Below are positions 39,016 through 50,020 of a stretch of DNA of 64,000 nucleotides, in pieces. Every line of letters begins with the position of its first letter. Position 1 is the first letter of the stretch. The notes under the pieces were generated by a model that worked only from the letters and a program-made list of their open reading frames with translations, did no database searches and had not been told where the DNA came from. Source of the DNA: Azoarcus sp. Aa7 (GTDB lineage Bacteria > Pseudomonadota > Gammaproteobacteria > Burkholderiales > Rhodocyclaceae); contig NZ_QVLR01000016.1 of NCBI RefSeq assembly GCF_014822185.1, positions 117,481-181,480 on the forward strand. Reading direction: 5' to 3'. The position numbers were made by a program, and so were the translations under genes.

Positions 39016-39035
39016 CGGCCACACCGATGTGGCCG
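39016..39035 (+). promoter_or_regulatory. Inverted repeat in the porin leader
   Basis: CGGCCACA-CCGA-TGTGGCCG, a perfect 8-base stem 31 bases upstream of the porin ATG. It could be an mRNA stem-loop or an operator; a GGAGGAG ribosome-binding site follows at about 39056. Confidence 0.45.
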
Positions 39036-39066
39036 AGGTCGAAATGAGCGCTACCGGAGGAGCACA

Positions 39067-40119
39067 ATGCACAAGAAAATCATCGCCGCGGCCATCGCGG
39101 CGGCCGTCGCCATGCCGTTCGCGGCGCTGGCGCAATCCGCGCCATCCAACGTCACGATCTACGGCTTGCTGGACCTCAACCTCGCGCGCGAATCGGCGGG
39201 CGACAAGAAGCGCGTCGGCGTCGATCACGGCGAGCTGAACGGCTCGCGCCTGGGATTCAAGGGCAGCGAGGCGCTCGGCGGCGACCTGAAGGCGATCTTC
39301 ACCATCGAGAGCGGCTTCGACCCCTCGACCGGCACCGCGGAGCAGGGTGGCCGGCTGTTCGGGCGCCAGTCCTTCGTCGGCCTCGAAAGTGCCACCTGGG
39401 GCCGCATCACCCTCGGTCGCCAGTACTCGCCGGCCTTCGTCGCACTCGATCCCTTCGATGCCACCGGCGCCGCCGACCGCAGCGTGGGCCTGCTGACGCG
39501 CAAGACGGGCGGGATCAAGCCGGCCTACGAGACGCGCTTCGACAACATGGTGAAGTACCGCTCGCCGAGCTTCGCCGGCCTCGAATTCGACCTCGGCTAC
39601 TGGCTGGGCGAGAAGAGCGGCAACGGCGATGCGCTCAAGGAAGGCAACGGCCACGGCATCACCGCGCTGTACAAGAACGGCGCGCTGGCGGCCTCGCTGA
39701 CCACGCAGAGCGTGTATCGCAACGCCACCGGCGGGCGCGTGCGCACGACCGGCGGCGGCCTCGCCTACGACTTCGGCCTCGTCAAGCCCTACCTCGCCTA
39801 CACCCAGGACAGGGAGAGCGGCACGGTCGGCAGCGGCAAGGCGCGCACCTTCGATGTCGGCGCGGAGATCCGCGTCACCGGCAGCGACACGATCGCGCTG
39901 AGCTACGCCAAGCGCGACGAGCGCAACGACGCCGCGGCCGAGGACGCGCAGGGCTGGTCGGCGTACTACCTGCACGACCTGTCCAAGCGCACGACGCTGT
40001 ATGCCGCGTATTCGCAGCTCAGCAACAAGGACGACGCCAACTACGCGCTCGGCAACCTCACGCCCGACGCCGGCGACGATCCGCGCGTCGTGATGGCGGG
40101 CATCCGCCACAAGTTCTGA
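39067..40119 (+). CDS. Gram-negative porin (general diffusion, OmpC-like)
   Basis: 350 residues. The signal peptide MHKKIIAAAIAAAVAMPFAA ends near LAQSA. The mature protein starts SNVTIYGLLDLNLARE and has ELNGSRLGFKGSEALGGDLKAIFTIE and the alternating beta-strand pattern of betaproteobacterial porins, with a C-terminal Phe (IRHKF) for outer membrane assembly. It forms a trimeric diffusion pore. Position after urt/ure suggests, but does not prove, a link to solute uptake. Confidence 0.92.
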   Translation: MHKKIIAAAIAAAVAMPFAALAQSAPSNVTIYGLLDLNLARESAGDKKRVGVDHGELNGSRLGFKGSEALGGDLKAIFTIESGFDPSTGTAEQGGRLFGRQSFVGLESATWGRITLGRQYSPAFVALDPFDATGAADRSVGLLTRKTGGIKPAYETRFDNMVKYRSPSFAGLEFDLGYWLGEKSGNGDALKEGNGHGITALYKNGALAASLTTQSVYRNATGGRVRTTGGGLAYDFGLVKPYLAYTQDRESGTVGSGKARTFDVGAEIRVTGSDTIALSYAKRDERNDAAAEDAQGWSAYYLHDLSKRTTLYAAYSQLSNKDDANYALGNLTPDAGDDPRVVMAGIRHKF

Positions 40120-40126
40120 GCGTGGC

Positions 40127-40158
40127 AAGCCCCGCCGTGCCGAGGCACGACGGGGCTT
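40127..40158. terminator. Shared terminator between the porin and the converging binding-protein gene
   Basis: AAGCCCCGCCGTGC pairs with GCACGACGGGGCTT across a CGAG loop (one mismatch). It lies four bases before the end of the minus-strand gene and eight after the porin stop, so it can serve both. Confidence 0.75.
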
Positions 40159-40161
40159 GGA

Positions 40162-41253
40162 TCAGGGCACGGGGAACAGCGTGTGGTGCCACTTGCGCAG
40201 GAAGTCGCGGCGCTTGACCTGGTCGAGGTAGGTCATCAGGCCGGGCCCGATCGGGATCGGACGGAAGGCGCCGCCGAGCTGGCGGCGCAGTTCCGCGGCC
40301 GCGGCGTCGTCGGGCACGTCGTCGCGCACCGAGAAGAAGCCCGGGTTTTGCGCGAGCAGCTGCTGCCCTTCGCGCGACAGCAGGTAGTCCAGCCACAGGC
40401 GCGCGGCGTTCGGATGGCGCGCACCGCGCGAGATGAAGGCGACGCGGCTCAGCACCAGCGTGTAATCGCGCGGCAGCACGACGCCGATCGCGGGGTCTTC
40501 GGCGGCGCGCAGCAACGCGTAGGAGCCGAGCACGTTGTAACCGATCAGCGCCTCGCCGGACGCGATGCGGTCGAGCATGCCGGTGGTCGAGGCCAGCGTG
40601 ACGGTGCCGGTGCGGCCGAAGGCCTGGGCGAGCTTCCAGAACACCACCGGGTTCGCGAGCACGTCCTGGGTGTGCAGCATGAAGCCGAGGCCGGAGGTGG
40701 AGGGCTCGTAGGTCGCGAGCTTGCCGCGGAAGCGCTCGGGTTGCTGGGCGAGCAGGCGCAGCAGCTCGGCGTGCGTGGTGGGCACTTCGGCGGGGGCGAG
40801 CAGCTTGCGGTTGTACGCGATCGCGACGGGTTCGAAGGTGGTGCCGAAGGCCTCGTTCTTCCACACCGCCCATTCCGGCAGCGCGGCCGTCTCGGCGGAG
40901 CGCCAGGGCTGGGCGTAGCCGTCATTGACGAGCTTCACCTGCAGGTCCACCGCCGAGCTCCACACGACGTCGGCCTGTTCGCCGCGCGCGGCCTCGTCGA
41001 GGAAGCGTCGCGACAGCTCGCCGCTGTTGAGGTCCTCGTAATGCACGCGCACGCCGGGGTAGCGCTGCTCGAAGGCGCGGAGCAGCGGGCGCGCGATGCG
41101 CTCGTCGGTCGCCGCGTAGATGATGACGCGGCCCTCGCGTACCGCCGCCGCGTACAGCGTGTCGTCCCGTTCCGCGTGGGCGCCTGCGACCGGCAGCAGA
41201 CACGCGCACGCGAGCGCGACGGTGCGGAGCAGGCGGGGCAGGAAGGTGTTCAA
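40162..41253 (-). CDS. ABC-type periplasmic solute-binding protein (Fe3+/thiamine type)
   Basis: 363 residues from a TTG at 41253 with AAGGA upstream; the start encodes a clear signal peptide (RLLRTVALACACLLPVAGAHA). The mature protein starts ERDDTLYAAAVREGRVIIYAATDE, then VRVHYEDLNSGELSRRFLDEA and ADVVWSSAVDLQVKLV. This is the COG1840-like pattern of iron or phosphonate binding proteins. No ABC permease or ATPase is nearby. It is divergent from the TctDE-like two-component genes and may act as a periplasmic sensing partner for the kinase (inference). Confidence 0.85.
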   Translation of the reverse strand: MNTFLPRLLRTVALACACLLPVAGAHAERDDTLYAAAVREGRVIIYAATDERIARPLLRAFEQRYPGVRVHYEDLNSGELSRRFLDEAARGEQADVVWSSAVDLQVKLVNDGYAQPWRSAETAALPEWAVWKNEAFGTTFEPVAIAYNRKLLAPAEVPTTHAELLRLLAQQPERFRGKLATYEPSTSGLGFMLHTQDVLANPVVFWKLAQAFGRTGTVTLASTTGMLDRIASGEALIGYNVLGSYALLRAAEDPAIGVVLPRDYTLVLSRVAFISRGARHPNAARLWLDYLLSREGQQLLAQNPGFFSVRDDVPDDAAAAELRRQLGGAFRPIPIGPGLMTYLDQVKRRDFLRKWHHTLFPVP

Positions 41254-41358
41254 TTCGGGGTCCTTGCGGCGGATGGCAGCGATCCGCAGTGGTTTTGCAC
41301 GCCGCTCTCGTTTGCGGCACGATGATCTTTCCAACAGCTTTCGAATCACTTTCAGCCG

Positions 41359-42036
41359 ATGCGCCTGCTGCTCGTAGAGGATCATACCGAACTCGCGGAA
41401 TGGGTTTCCAAGGCGCTGGTGCAGGCGGGCTACGCCGTCGACGTGATGCACCGCGGCGACCATGCCGACCACGCGCTGCTGACCCAGCCCTACGACCTCG
41501 TCGTGCTCGACCTGTCGCTGCCCGGGCTGGACGGGCTGGAGGTGCTGCGCCGCTTGCGCGGGCGCGACGCGACGCGCACCACGCCGGTGATCATCCTGAC
41601 CGCGCGCGGCGCGACCGAGGACCGCGTGAAGGGGCTCAACCTCGGCGCCGACGACTACCTGCCCAAGCCTTTCGAACTCACCGAGCTGGAGGCGCGCATC
41701 AAGGCGCTGCTGCGCCGCGCCGGCAACCTCGTGCCGACGGTGAAGATCGGCCGGCTGGAGTTCGACCTCAACTCGCGCCTCGCGACGGTCGAGGGCAAAC
41801 CGCTGGCACTCACGCCGCGCGAGCTCGCGGTGCTGGAGGCGCTGATCGCGCGCCAGGGCCGGCCGCTCGCGCGCGAGGCGCTGTTCGAGAAGGTGTTCAG
41901 CTTCGACGAGGAGGCGCGCCCGGAGGCGATCGAGATCTACGTGCACCGCCTGCGCAAGAAGCTGGAGGGCTCGGGCGCGGTCGTCACGACGCTGCGCGGC
42001 TTGGGCTACCTGATCGGCGAGGCGGGTGGTGACTGA
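41359..42036 (+). CDS. tctD: OmpR-family response regulator, TctD-like
   Basis: 225 residues. Receiver: ED at 7-8, phospho-Asp in LVVLDLSLPGLDG near 51, Thr/Ala switch and Lys in DDYLPKPFELTELEAR near 102. The C-terminal winged helix has LALTPRELAVLEALIARQGRPLAREALFEKVF and EIYVHRLRKKLEGSGAVVTTLRGLGYLIGE. It likely controls the tct transporter genes downstream. The kinase gene starts 18 bases later. Confidence 0.88.
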   Translation: MRLLLVEDHTELAEWVSKALVQAGYAVDVMHRGDHADHALLTQPYDLVVLDLSLPGLDGLEVLRRLRGRDATRTTPVIILTARGATEDRVKGLNLGADDYLPKPFELTELEARIKALLRRAGNLVPTVKIGRLEFDLNSRLATVEGKPLALTPRELAVLEALIARQGRPLAREALFEKVFSFDEEARPEAIEIYVHRLRKKLEGSGAVVTTLRGLGYLIGEAGGD

Positions 42037-42054
42037 CGCTGCACGCGGGCCGGC

Positions 42055-43452
42055 ATGCGCGCGTCGCTGAGCCTGCGCGGGCGCGTCGCGCGCTGGCTGC
42101 TGCCGCCGCTGCTGATCCTGCTCGCGATCAATGCCGTGCTGTCCTGGCTGGGTGCGCGCCAGGCGGTCAATCGCGCCTACGACCGCTCGCTCACCGCGTC
42201 GGTCCGTGCGATCGCCGAGCAGGTGCATTCGCTCGAAGGCGAGATCACCGTCGATGTGCCGTACTCGGCCTTCGAGGTGTTCGAGGCCGGCGTGCAGGAG
42301 CGCATCTTCTACGCGGTGTTCGCCCCCGACGGGCGCCTCGTGACCGGCTACGAGGACCTGGTGGCGCCGCGCGCGCCGGCCGAGGACGGCACGCTGCTGC
42401 TGGCGGAGATGCCGTACCGCGGCGAGGACGTGCGTATCGGCGCGATGAAGAAACGCCTGTACGACCCGGCGCTCGCGGGCGGCGACGCGGTGACGATCGT
42501 GTTCGCCGAGACCACCGAGTCGCGCGTGGCGCTCGCGCGCGAGCTGTTCTTCGACAGCCTGCGACGCCAGCTGCTGCTGGTCGGGCTGGGCGCGCTGATG
42601 CTCGCGCTGGCGCTGGGCTCCGCTTTCCGCCCGCTCGTGGAGCTGCGTGACGCGGTGCAGCGCCGCGCCGAGGACGACCTCACGCCGGTGCCCACCGGCA
42701 ACGTGCCGAGCGAGCTGCAGCCGCTGATCGGCGCGATCAACCACCACATGGAACGCCTGTCGGCGATGCTCGCGGCGCGGCGGCGCTTTCTCGCCGATGC
42801 CGCGCACCAGATCCGCACGCCGCTCGCGGTGTTGAGCACGCAGGCCGAGTTCGGCGCGCGCCAGGGCGATCCCGGCGAGATGCGGCGCATTTTCGAGAGC
42901 CTGCTCGCGACGATCCGCAGCACGCGCCGCATGGCCGACCAGATGCTGTCGCTGTCGCGCGCGGAGCCGGCCAACGGCCTGATTCAGGAGCAGGCGCCGG
43001 TCGATCTCACCGCGATCGCGCGCGAGGTCGCGCTGGAACTCGTGCCGCTGGCGCTGAAGAAGCACATCGAGCTCGCCTTCGAGGACACCGGACCGGCGCC
43101 GATGACGGGCAACGCGGCGATGCTGCGCGAGCTCGTCGCGAACCTCATCGACAACGCGATCCGCTACAGCCCGCCGGACACGCAGGTCGTCGTCGCGACC
43201 GGAACGGCGGACGGGCACGTCGTGCTCGCGGTGAGCGACGAGGGACCGGGCATTCCGGTCGTCGAGCGCGACAAGGTGTTCCAGCGCTTCTACCGCATCC
43301 TCGGCCAGGGCGGGCCCGACGGCAGCGGCTTGGGACTCGCGATCGTGCGCGAGATCGCGCTCGCGCACGGCGGCGACGCGCGGCTCGCCGATGCGCCGGG
43401 CGGGCGCGGGCTGCAGGTCGAGGTCGAGTTTCCGCGCCGCGCGGACGCCTGA
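42055..43452 (+). CDS. tctE: Sensor histidine kinase, TctE-like
   Basis: 465 residues. Membrane segment around 15-32 (RWLLPPLLILLAINAVLSWLG), a periplasmic domain of about 140 residues (2CSK_N type, SLEGEITVDVPYSAFEVFE), a second membrane segment (LLLVGLGALMLALALGSAF), then HisKA with FLADAAHQIRTPLAVLSTQA and HATPase_c with ELVANLIDNAIRYSP, SDEGPGIP and GSGLGLAIVREIA. This architecture is typical of tricarboxylate sensors. Confidence 0.88.
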   Translation: MRASLSLRGRVARWLLPPLLILLAINAVLSWLGARQAVNRAYDRSLTASVRAIAEQVHSLEGEITVDVPYSAFEVFEAGVQERIFYAVFAPDGRLVTGYEDLVAPRAPAEDGTLLLAEMPYRGEDVRIGAMKKRLYDPALAGGDAVTIVFAETTESRVALARELFFDSLRRQLLLVGLGALMLALALGSAFRPLVELRDAVQRRAEDDLTPVPTGNVPSELQPLIGAINHHMERLSAMLAARRRFLADAAHQIRTPLAVLSTQAEFGARQGDPGEMRRIFESLLATIRSTRRMADQMLSLSRAEPANGLIQEQAPVDLTAIAREVALELVPLALKKHIELAFEDTGPAPMTGNAAMLRELVANLIDNAIRYSPPDTQVVVATGTADGHVVLAVSDEGPGIPVVERDKVFQRFYRILGQGGPDGSGLGLAIVREIALAHGGDARLADAPGGRGLQVEVEFPRRADA

Positions 43453-43508
43453 AGGCGACGGCGGGACGGCCAGGCCAATACGGCGCTTGCGCGGGTTCGG
43501 ACTGCTGG

Positions 43509-43773
43509 ATTGGCGGGATGCGCTTCGCTTTCCCGCCCTACGGGGCCCGTTGTTCCGTTACGCGCAGCGCATCCCGCCATGCGGCGTTCGGGCGACCTCC
43601 GGCGCCCGGATCGGCTGGACGCGCTTCGCTCCTCCCGCCCCACGGGGTTCGTTGTTCCATTGTGCGTGTCGCAGGCACGGAACGTAGGGCGGGAAAGCGC
43701 AGCGCCTCCCGCCACGCGGCGTTTCGGGTGACCTTCGGCGCTCGGGTCGGTGCGTGCGCTCCCGCCCTACGAA
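43509..43773. repeat. Cluster of REP-like palindromic repeats
   Basis: Five degenerate copies of GGCGGGATGCGCTTCGC-TCCCGCC-CTACG occur in alternating orientation: about 43512-43542 (+), 43556-43580 (-), 43611-43645 (+), 43684-43714 (-) and 43745-43772 (+). They fill most of the 421-base gap between the kinase gene and the first tctC. No coding sequence is supported here. Confidence 0.75.
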
Positions 43774-43873
43774 ACTGAAAGCCAATCGAAAGCCCTTCTC
43801 CGTATCGTCCGTCTCCATGCAGGGTCGGCGCGACCGGCCCCATGACAGGCCCCATTCCAAGGAGGAGACAAAC

Positions 43874-44845
43874 ATGTTCAGGAACATCGTCAGGACCACC
43901 CTCGTCGCCGGCGCGCTCGGCCTCGGGTTCGTCGCCAGCGCCCCGGCGCTCGCGCTCGACAGCGTGAAGATCCTCGTGCCGGCCAACCCGGGCGGCGGCT
44001 GGGACCAGACCGCGCGTGCGCTGCAGGCGGCGATCAACGCCGAAGGCATCGTGAAGAAGGTCACCGTCGACAACAAGGGCGGCGCGGGCGGCACGATCGG
44101 GCTGGCGCAGTTCGTCAACGGCGCGAAGGGCGACGGCGGCGCGACCCTGGTCGGCGGCATGGTGATGGTCGGCGCGATCGCGACCAACAAGTCGCCGGTT
44201 AACCTGACCCAGGTCACGCCGCTGGCGCGCCTCTCCGGCGAGACGCTGGTCGTCGTCGTGCCGGCGAGCTCTAAGATCCAGACCCTCAAGGAGCTCATCG
44301 ACCAGCTCAAGGCCAATCCGGCCTCGGTGGCCTGGGGCGGCGGTTCGGCGGGCGGCTCGGACCACATCCTCGCGGGCCTGATCGCGCAGGCGGTCGGCGT
44401 CGATCCGGCGAAGGTGAACTACATCGCCTATTCGGGCGGCGGCGAGGCGCAGGCCGCGATCATGGGCGGCCACGTCGCGGCCGGCATCAGCGGCTTCGGC
44501 GAGTTCCAGTCGCAGATCAAGTCCGGCAAGCTGCGCGCGCTGGCGGTCTCGGGCGCCGAGCGCATCCCCGGCGAGAGCGTGCCGACGCTGAAGGAGCAGG
44601 GCGTCAATGTCGAGATGGTGAACTGGCGCGCGATCTTCGCCGCGCCCGGCATCAGCGAGGCGCAGCACAAGGAGCTCGTCGTCGCGCTCGACAAGGCGGT
44701 CACGTCGAATTCGTGGAAGGACGCGCTGAAGCGCAACGACTGGCAGGACATGTACCTCACCGGCCCCGAGTTCAAGAAGTTCCTCGACGCCGACGTCGCG
44801 CGCATCACCAAGCTGGTGACCGACCTCGGCATGGTCAAGCCGTAA
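43874..44845 (+). CDS. tctC: Tripartite tricarboxylate transporter binding protein TctC (first copy)
   Basis: 323 residues. Signal peptide (MFRNIVRTTLVAGALGLG, cut near ALALDS). Bug/TctC fold: KILVPANPGGGWDQTARALQAAI, NKGGAGGTIGLAQF, NYIAYSGGGEAQAAIMGGHVAAGISG and VPTLKEQGVNVEMVNWRAIFAAPG are family hallmarks. It captures a carboxylate for TctAB. GGAGGAGA precedes the ATG. The next gene encodes a close relative. Confidence 0.9.
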   Translation: MFRNIVRTTLVAGALGLGFVASAPALALDSVKILVPANPGGGWDQTARALQAAINAEGIVKKVTVDNKGGAGGTIGLAQFVNGAKGDGGATLVGGMVMVGAIATNKSPVNLTQVTPLARLSGETLVVVVPASSKIQTLKELIDQLKANPASVAWGGGSAGGSDHILAGLIAQAVGVDPAKVNYIAYSGGGEAQAAIMGGHVAAGISGFGEFQSQIKSGKLRALAVSGAERIPGESVPTLKEQGVNVEMVNWRAIFAAPGISEAQHKELVVALDKAVTSNSWKDALKRNDWQDMYLTGPEFKKFLDADVARITKLVTDLGMVKP

Positions 44846-44926
44846 GCGGCTTCGTCCGTCCGCAGCACCCCTCCCGCGCGGGGCCGCGCCGCCGCGGCCC
44901 GCGGGACTTCATCGGAGACACTCGAC

Positions 44927-45910
44927 ATGCGACATCACGCTATCGGCGCCGGCTTCGGCCGCGCGCTGAGGACGGCCCTCGCCGGCCTCGCCCTCGCGGG
45001 CGCCACGACCCTGGCCGGCGCCGCGGACTACAAGATCCTCGTGCCCGCCGCGCCCGGCGGCGGCTACGACCAGCTCGGCCGCGCGGTGCAGGCCGCGCTG
45101 CAGGCCAACAAGCTCGCCGACCGCGTGCAGGTGAACAACGTCGCCGGCGCGGGCGGCACGATCGGGCTCGCGCAGCTGATCAACAGCAGCAAGGGCGACG
45201 GCGGCGCGCTGATGGCGAGCGGCAAGGGCATGGTGTCGGCAGTGTTCATCAACAAGTCGCCGGTCACACTCTCCAACGTCACGCCGATCGCGCGCCTGAC
45301 CGGCGAGTACGAGGTGCTGGTGGTGCCGGCGAGTTCGCCGCTGAAGTCCATGGCCGACCTCGTCGCCGCGTACAAGGCGAACCCGGCCGCGGTGTCGTGG
45401 GCGGGCGGCTTCGCCGGCGGCGTGGATCAGCTCACCGCCGGGATGATCGTGCAGGCGATCGGCGGCGAGGCGGGCAAGTTCAACTACGTCGCCTTCGGCA
45501 GCGGTGGCGAGGTGCTCGCGCAGGTGCTCGGCGGCCACGTCACGGTGGGCCTCGGTGGCTTCAACGAGTTCGCCGGCCAGATCAAGGCGGGCAAGCTGCG
45601 CGCGCTGGCGGTCACCGCGCCCGCGCGCGTCAAGGACATCGACGTGCCGACGCTGAAGGAGCAGGGCATCAATGTCGAGTTCGTGAACTGGCGCGGCATC
45701 ATGGCGGCGCCCGGCATCAGTGACGCGCAGCGCGACGAGCTCGTGAAGGCGGTGACGCAGATGGCGAAGAGCGAGTCGTGGAAGGCCACGCTCGAGAAGA
45801 ACGAATGGGTCGACATGCTGATGGCGGGCGACGAGTTCCGCCACTACGTCGAGGCCGAGCAGAAGACCGTGTTCAAGCTCGTGAGCGACCTCGGGCTGGT
45901 GAAAAAATGA
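44927..45910 (+). CDS. tctC: Tripartite tricarboxylate transporter binding protein TctC (second copy)
   Basis: 327 residues, a paralogue of the previous protein with the same landmarks: KILVPAAPGGGYDQLGRAVQAAL, NNVAGAGGTIGLAQLI, NYVAFGSGGEVLAQVLGGHVTVGLGG and VPTLKEQGINVEFVNWRGIMAAPG. Its signal peptide is GFGRALRTALAGLALAGATT..AGA. The stop overlaps tctB as ATGA, so this copy is the one translationally tied to the membrane genes. Two binding proteins may widen substrate range. Confidence 0.9.
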   Translation: MRHHAIGAGFGRALRTALAGLALAGATTLAGAADYKILVPAAPGGGYDQLGRAVQAALQANKLADRVQVNNVAGAGGTIGLAQLINSSKGDGGALMASGKGMVSAVFINKSPVTLSNVTPIARLTGEYEVLVVPASSPLKSMADLVAAYKANPAAVSWAGGFAGGVDQLTAGMIVQAIGGEAGKFNYVAFGSGGEVLAQVLGGHVTVGLGGFNEFAGQIKAGKLRALAVTAPARVKDIDVPTLKEQGINVEFVNWRGIMAAPGISDAQRDELVKAVTQMAKSESWKATLEKNEWVDMLMAGDEFRHYVEAEQKTVFKLVSDLGLVKK

Positions 45911-46389
45911 GCACGCGCGCACGCATCGACGCCGGCGAGCTGCTGATCTCGCTCGTGCTGCTGGCGCTGGGCAGCTTCGTCGCCTTCGAGACCCAGGGCA
46001 TCGCCGAGACGCAGGGCTACTCGCAGGTCGGCCCGCGCCTCTTCCCCTACCTCATCGGCACCGGCCTCGTGCTGTGCGGCGCCTGGCTCGCGTGGCAGGC
46101 GCTCTCGGGCGGCTGGCGCGCGATGCCGGAAGAAGCCGAGACGCATGCCGCGCCCGACCGCGTGGGCTTTCTGCTGATCAGCGCCGGCGTGGTGCTGCAT
46201 ATGGTGCTGATCGGCTGGGCCGGCTTCGTCCTCGCCTCGACGCTGCTCTTCGTGCTGGTCGCGCGCGGCTTCGGCAGCATGAAGCCGGTGCGCGATCTCG
46301 GGATCGCGGCCGTGCTGTCGACGCTCGTGTACTTCCTCTTCACGCGCGGCCTGGGCCTGAGCCTGCCCGCGGGCCTGTTCGGAGGCTGA
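45907..46389 (+). CDS. tctB: Tripartite tricarboxylate transporter small membrane subunit TctB
   Basis: 160 residues, four membrane helices: [56 protein letters not shown] and [34 protein letters not shown] is typical of TctB. It forms the membrane complex with TctA and starts four bases inside the previous gene. Confidence 0.9.
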   Translation: MSTRARIDAGELLISLVLLALGSFVAFETQGIAETQGYSQVGPRLFPYLIGTGLVLCGAWLAWQALSGGWRAMPEEAETHAAPDRVGFLLISAGVVLHMVLIGWAGFVLASTLLFVLVARGFGSMKPVRDLGIAAVLSTLVYFLFTRGLGLSLPAGLFGG

Positions 46390-46390
46390 G

Positions 46391-47908
<1,518 letters not shown>

Positions 47909-47989
47909 GGACGGCCGCGCGTGTCCGCATCCCCGATCGACACCGGCCCCGGCGCGGCACCCGGCAACCTCTCACCCCAAGGACGCACC

Positions 47990-48439
47990 ATGTTCCAGCA
48001 CATCCTCGTCCCCACGGACGGCTCGCCGCTGTCCGATCAGACCCTGGACCGCGCGATCGCGCTCGCCCGCAACTTGGGCGCGCGCCTGACCATCCTCAAC
48101 GCGATCGCCGAAGCGCCGTTCCCGGTGACCAACTTCGGCGAGGACGGCCACTACGATCCCGAAAAATCGCGCCGCTTCGCCCGCGAAGCCGCCACGCACG
48201 GCCAGCGCATCATCGACGCCGCGCTCGCCCGCGCGCAGGCGGCCGGGATCGCCGCCGAAGCGGTCCTCGAAAGCAGCGAGACGCCCCACCGCGTGATCAT
48301 CCACACCGCCGAGAGCCGCGGCTGCGACCTGATCTGCATGGCCTCGCACGGCCGGCGCGGCATCAACGCGCTGCTGCTGGGCAGCGAGACCAACAAGGTG
48401 CTCGCGCACTGCACGATTCCCGTGCTGGTGTGCCGCTGA
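47990..48439 (+). CDS. Universal stress protein (UspA family)
   Basis: 149 residues from ATG 47990, which has AAGGA upstream; an in-frame GTG at 47921 would add 23 residues. MFQHILVPTDGSPLSDQTLD begins the fold, and GRRGINALLLGSET matches the ATP-binding Gx2Gx9G(S/T) motif, so it is probably the nucleotide-binding type. It is cytoplasmic and may be co-expressed with the tct genes, 81 bases after tctA. Confidence 0.88.
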   Translation: MFQHILVPTDGSPLSDQTLDRAIALARNLGARLTILNAIAEAPFPVTNFGEDGHYDPEKSRRFAREAATHGQRIIDAALARAQAAGIAAEAVLESSETPHRVIIHTAESRGCDLICMASHGRRGINALLLGSETNKVLAHCTIPVLVCR

Positions 48440-48577
48440 ACGCGCATCGCTCCCGGCGGCGCCGGAAGTTCGTTTTCCGCCCCGGCGAGCCGGGCCGTCC
48501 GCCGGGCTCGGCATGACGGCGGAAAACGCGGATAATCGCGGTTTGCGCCCGTACCGGGCAGATTTGAGGACGTAACC

Positions 48578-49648
48578 GTGACCCGCCTGCAGAACGACAC
48601 CTTCCTGCGCGCCCTGCTGCGCCAGCCGACCGAATACACGCCGCTGTGGCTGATGCGGCAGGCGGGGCGCTACCTGCCCGAGTACTGCGAGACCCGCAAG
48701 CGTGCCGGCAGCTTCCTGAACCTGTGCAAGAGCCCGACGATGGCCTGCGAGGTCACGCTGCAGCCGCTCGCGCGTTACAACCTCGACGCCGCGATCCTGT
48801 TCTCCGACATCCTCACCGTGCCGGACGCGATGGGCCTGGGCCTGTACTTCGCCGAAGGCGAGGGGCCGCGCTTCGAGCGCCCGCTGCGCGACGAGTGGGA
48901 GATCCGCAACCTCGCGATCCCCGATCCGCACGCCGAGCTGCAGTACGTGATGGACGCGGTCGCCGAGATCCGCCGCGCGCTCAACGGCAGCGTGCCGCTG
49001 ATCGGCTTCTCCGGCAGCCCGTGGACGCTGGCCTGCTACATGGTCGAAGGCGGCTCGTCCGACGACTACCGCAAGGTCAAGGCGATGGCCTACTCGCGCC
49101 CCGACCTGATGCACCACATCCTCAGTGTGACGGCCGACTCCGTCGTCGCCTACCTCAACGCGCAGATCGAATCCGGCGCGCAGGCCGTGATGGTGTTCGA
49201 CTCCTGGGGGGGCGCGTTGTCCGAGGCGGCCTACCACGAGTTCTCGCTGCCCTACCTGAAGCGCGTCGTCGACGGCCTGATCAAGGAGCGCGACGGCGAG
49301 CGCATCCCGAACATCGTATTCACGAAGGGCGGCGGCCTGTGGATCGAGAGCATCGCCGACATCGGCTGCGACGCCGTGGGCCTCGACTGGACCATGGACA
49401 TCGGCCGTGCGCGCAAGCTCGTCGGCGACAAGGTCGCGCTGCAGGGCAACCTCGACCCCAACGTGCTGTTCGCGCCGCCGGAAGCGATCGCGCGCGAAGC
49501 GAAGCGCGTGCTCGATTCCTTCGGCAACCACCCCGGCCACGTCTTCAACCTCGGCCACGGCATCTCGCAGTTCACGCCGCCCGAGTCCGTGTCCGTGCTG
49601 GTCGACACCGTGCACGAGCACAGCCGCAAGATCCGCGCCGGCGCCTGA
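48578..49648 (+). CDS. hemE: Uroporphyrinogen decarboxylase
   Basis: 356 residues from a [26 protein letters not shown] is the HemE signature 1 with the catalytic Arg pair, [15 protein letters not shown] holds the essential Asp, [19 protein letters not shown] is signature 2, and GLDWTMDIG and GNLDPNVL follow. It decarboxylates uroporphyrinogen III to coproporphyrinogen III in haem synthesis. A -10-like GATAAT lies about 41 bases upstream. The upstream region has a partial copy at 38755-38890. Confidence 0.97.
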   Translation: MTRLQNDTFLRALLRQPTEYTPLWLMRQAGRYLPEYCETRKRAGSFLNLCKSPTMACEVTLQPLARYNLDAAILFSDILTVPDAMGLGLYFAEGEGPRFERPLRDEWEIRNLAIPDPHAELQYVMDAVAEIRRALNGSVPLIGFSGSPWTLACYMVEGGSSDDYRKVKAMAYSRPDLMHHILSVTADSVVAYLNAQIESGAQAVMVFDSWGGALSEAAYHEFSLPYLKRVVDGLIKERDGERIPNIVFTKGGGLWIESIADIGCDAVGLDWTMDIGRARKLVGDKVALQGNLDPNVLFAPPEAIAREAKRVLDSFGNHPGHVFNLGHGISQFTPPESVSVLVDTVHEHSRKIRAGA

Positions 49649-49669
49649 GCGACCTGCGGCGGTACCCCC

Positions 49670-49717
49670 GAACCCCGGCCGGGACGCGCACCGCGCACCC
49701 CGCCGGGGTTCCCTTTT
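49670..49717 (+). terminator. hemE terminator
   Basis: GAACCCCGGC (49670-49679) pairs perfectly with GCCGGGGTTC (49702-49711), followed by CCTTTT. The 22-base loop is GC-rich and can pair internally. Confidence 0.75.
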
Positions 49718-49821
49718 GGGGCCGCGTCGATGGCTGCAGGGGCTCCGTTACGGTGCGGACGCGCAGCTGGAGGCGACCGCTGCGGCCTTGTCAAGCGAAA
49801 AATATGCGTCGATCGCTTGAC

Positions 49822-50020
49822 TTATGCACACCGGACCGGTTCTGAGGCCGGATCCTGCATGGAATTGGGGTTTATTCACCGAAAATCATAAGTATTTGAA
49901 ATTGAAGGAATAAAAATTTGCCTACTGTTAAGGCAAAGTGACAGAAGGGCAGGAATGGCGCCGGGTATACGACGTTTCACCCCTGCTATCAACAAAGTTA
50001 TCCACAGCTTTTGTGGACAA
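49822..50020. other. AT-rich DnaA-box cluster upstream of priA
   Basis: Within the 486-base gene-free gap between hemE and priA are perfect DnaA boxes at 49822-49830 (TTATGCACA) and 49998-50006 (TTATCCACA). A near-match TTGTCCACA lies on the minus strand at 50012-50020, facing the second, and TTATTCACC lies at 49872-49880. An AT-rich stretch (49882-49920) and a hairpin TTTGCCT/AGGCAAA (49917-49937) lie between. More AT-rich sequence follows at 50046-50115. No coding sequence is supported. Confidence 0.65.

Noticed and set aside
41254..43368. Large N-terminal extension of the solute-binding protein antisense to the two-component genes
   Set aside because: The extension is the mirror of the TctDE-like genes. 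A proper signal peptide begins at the TTG at 41253.
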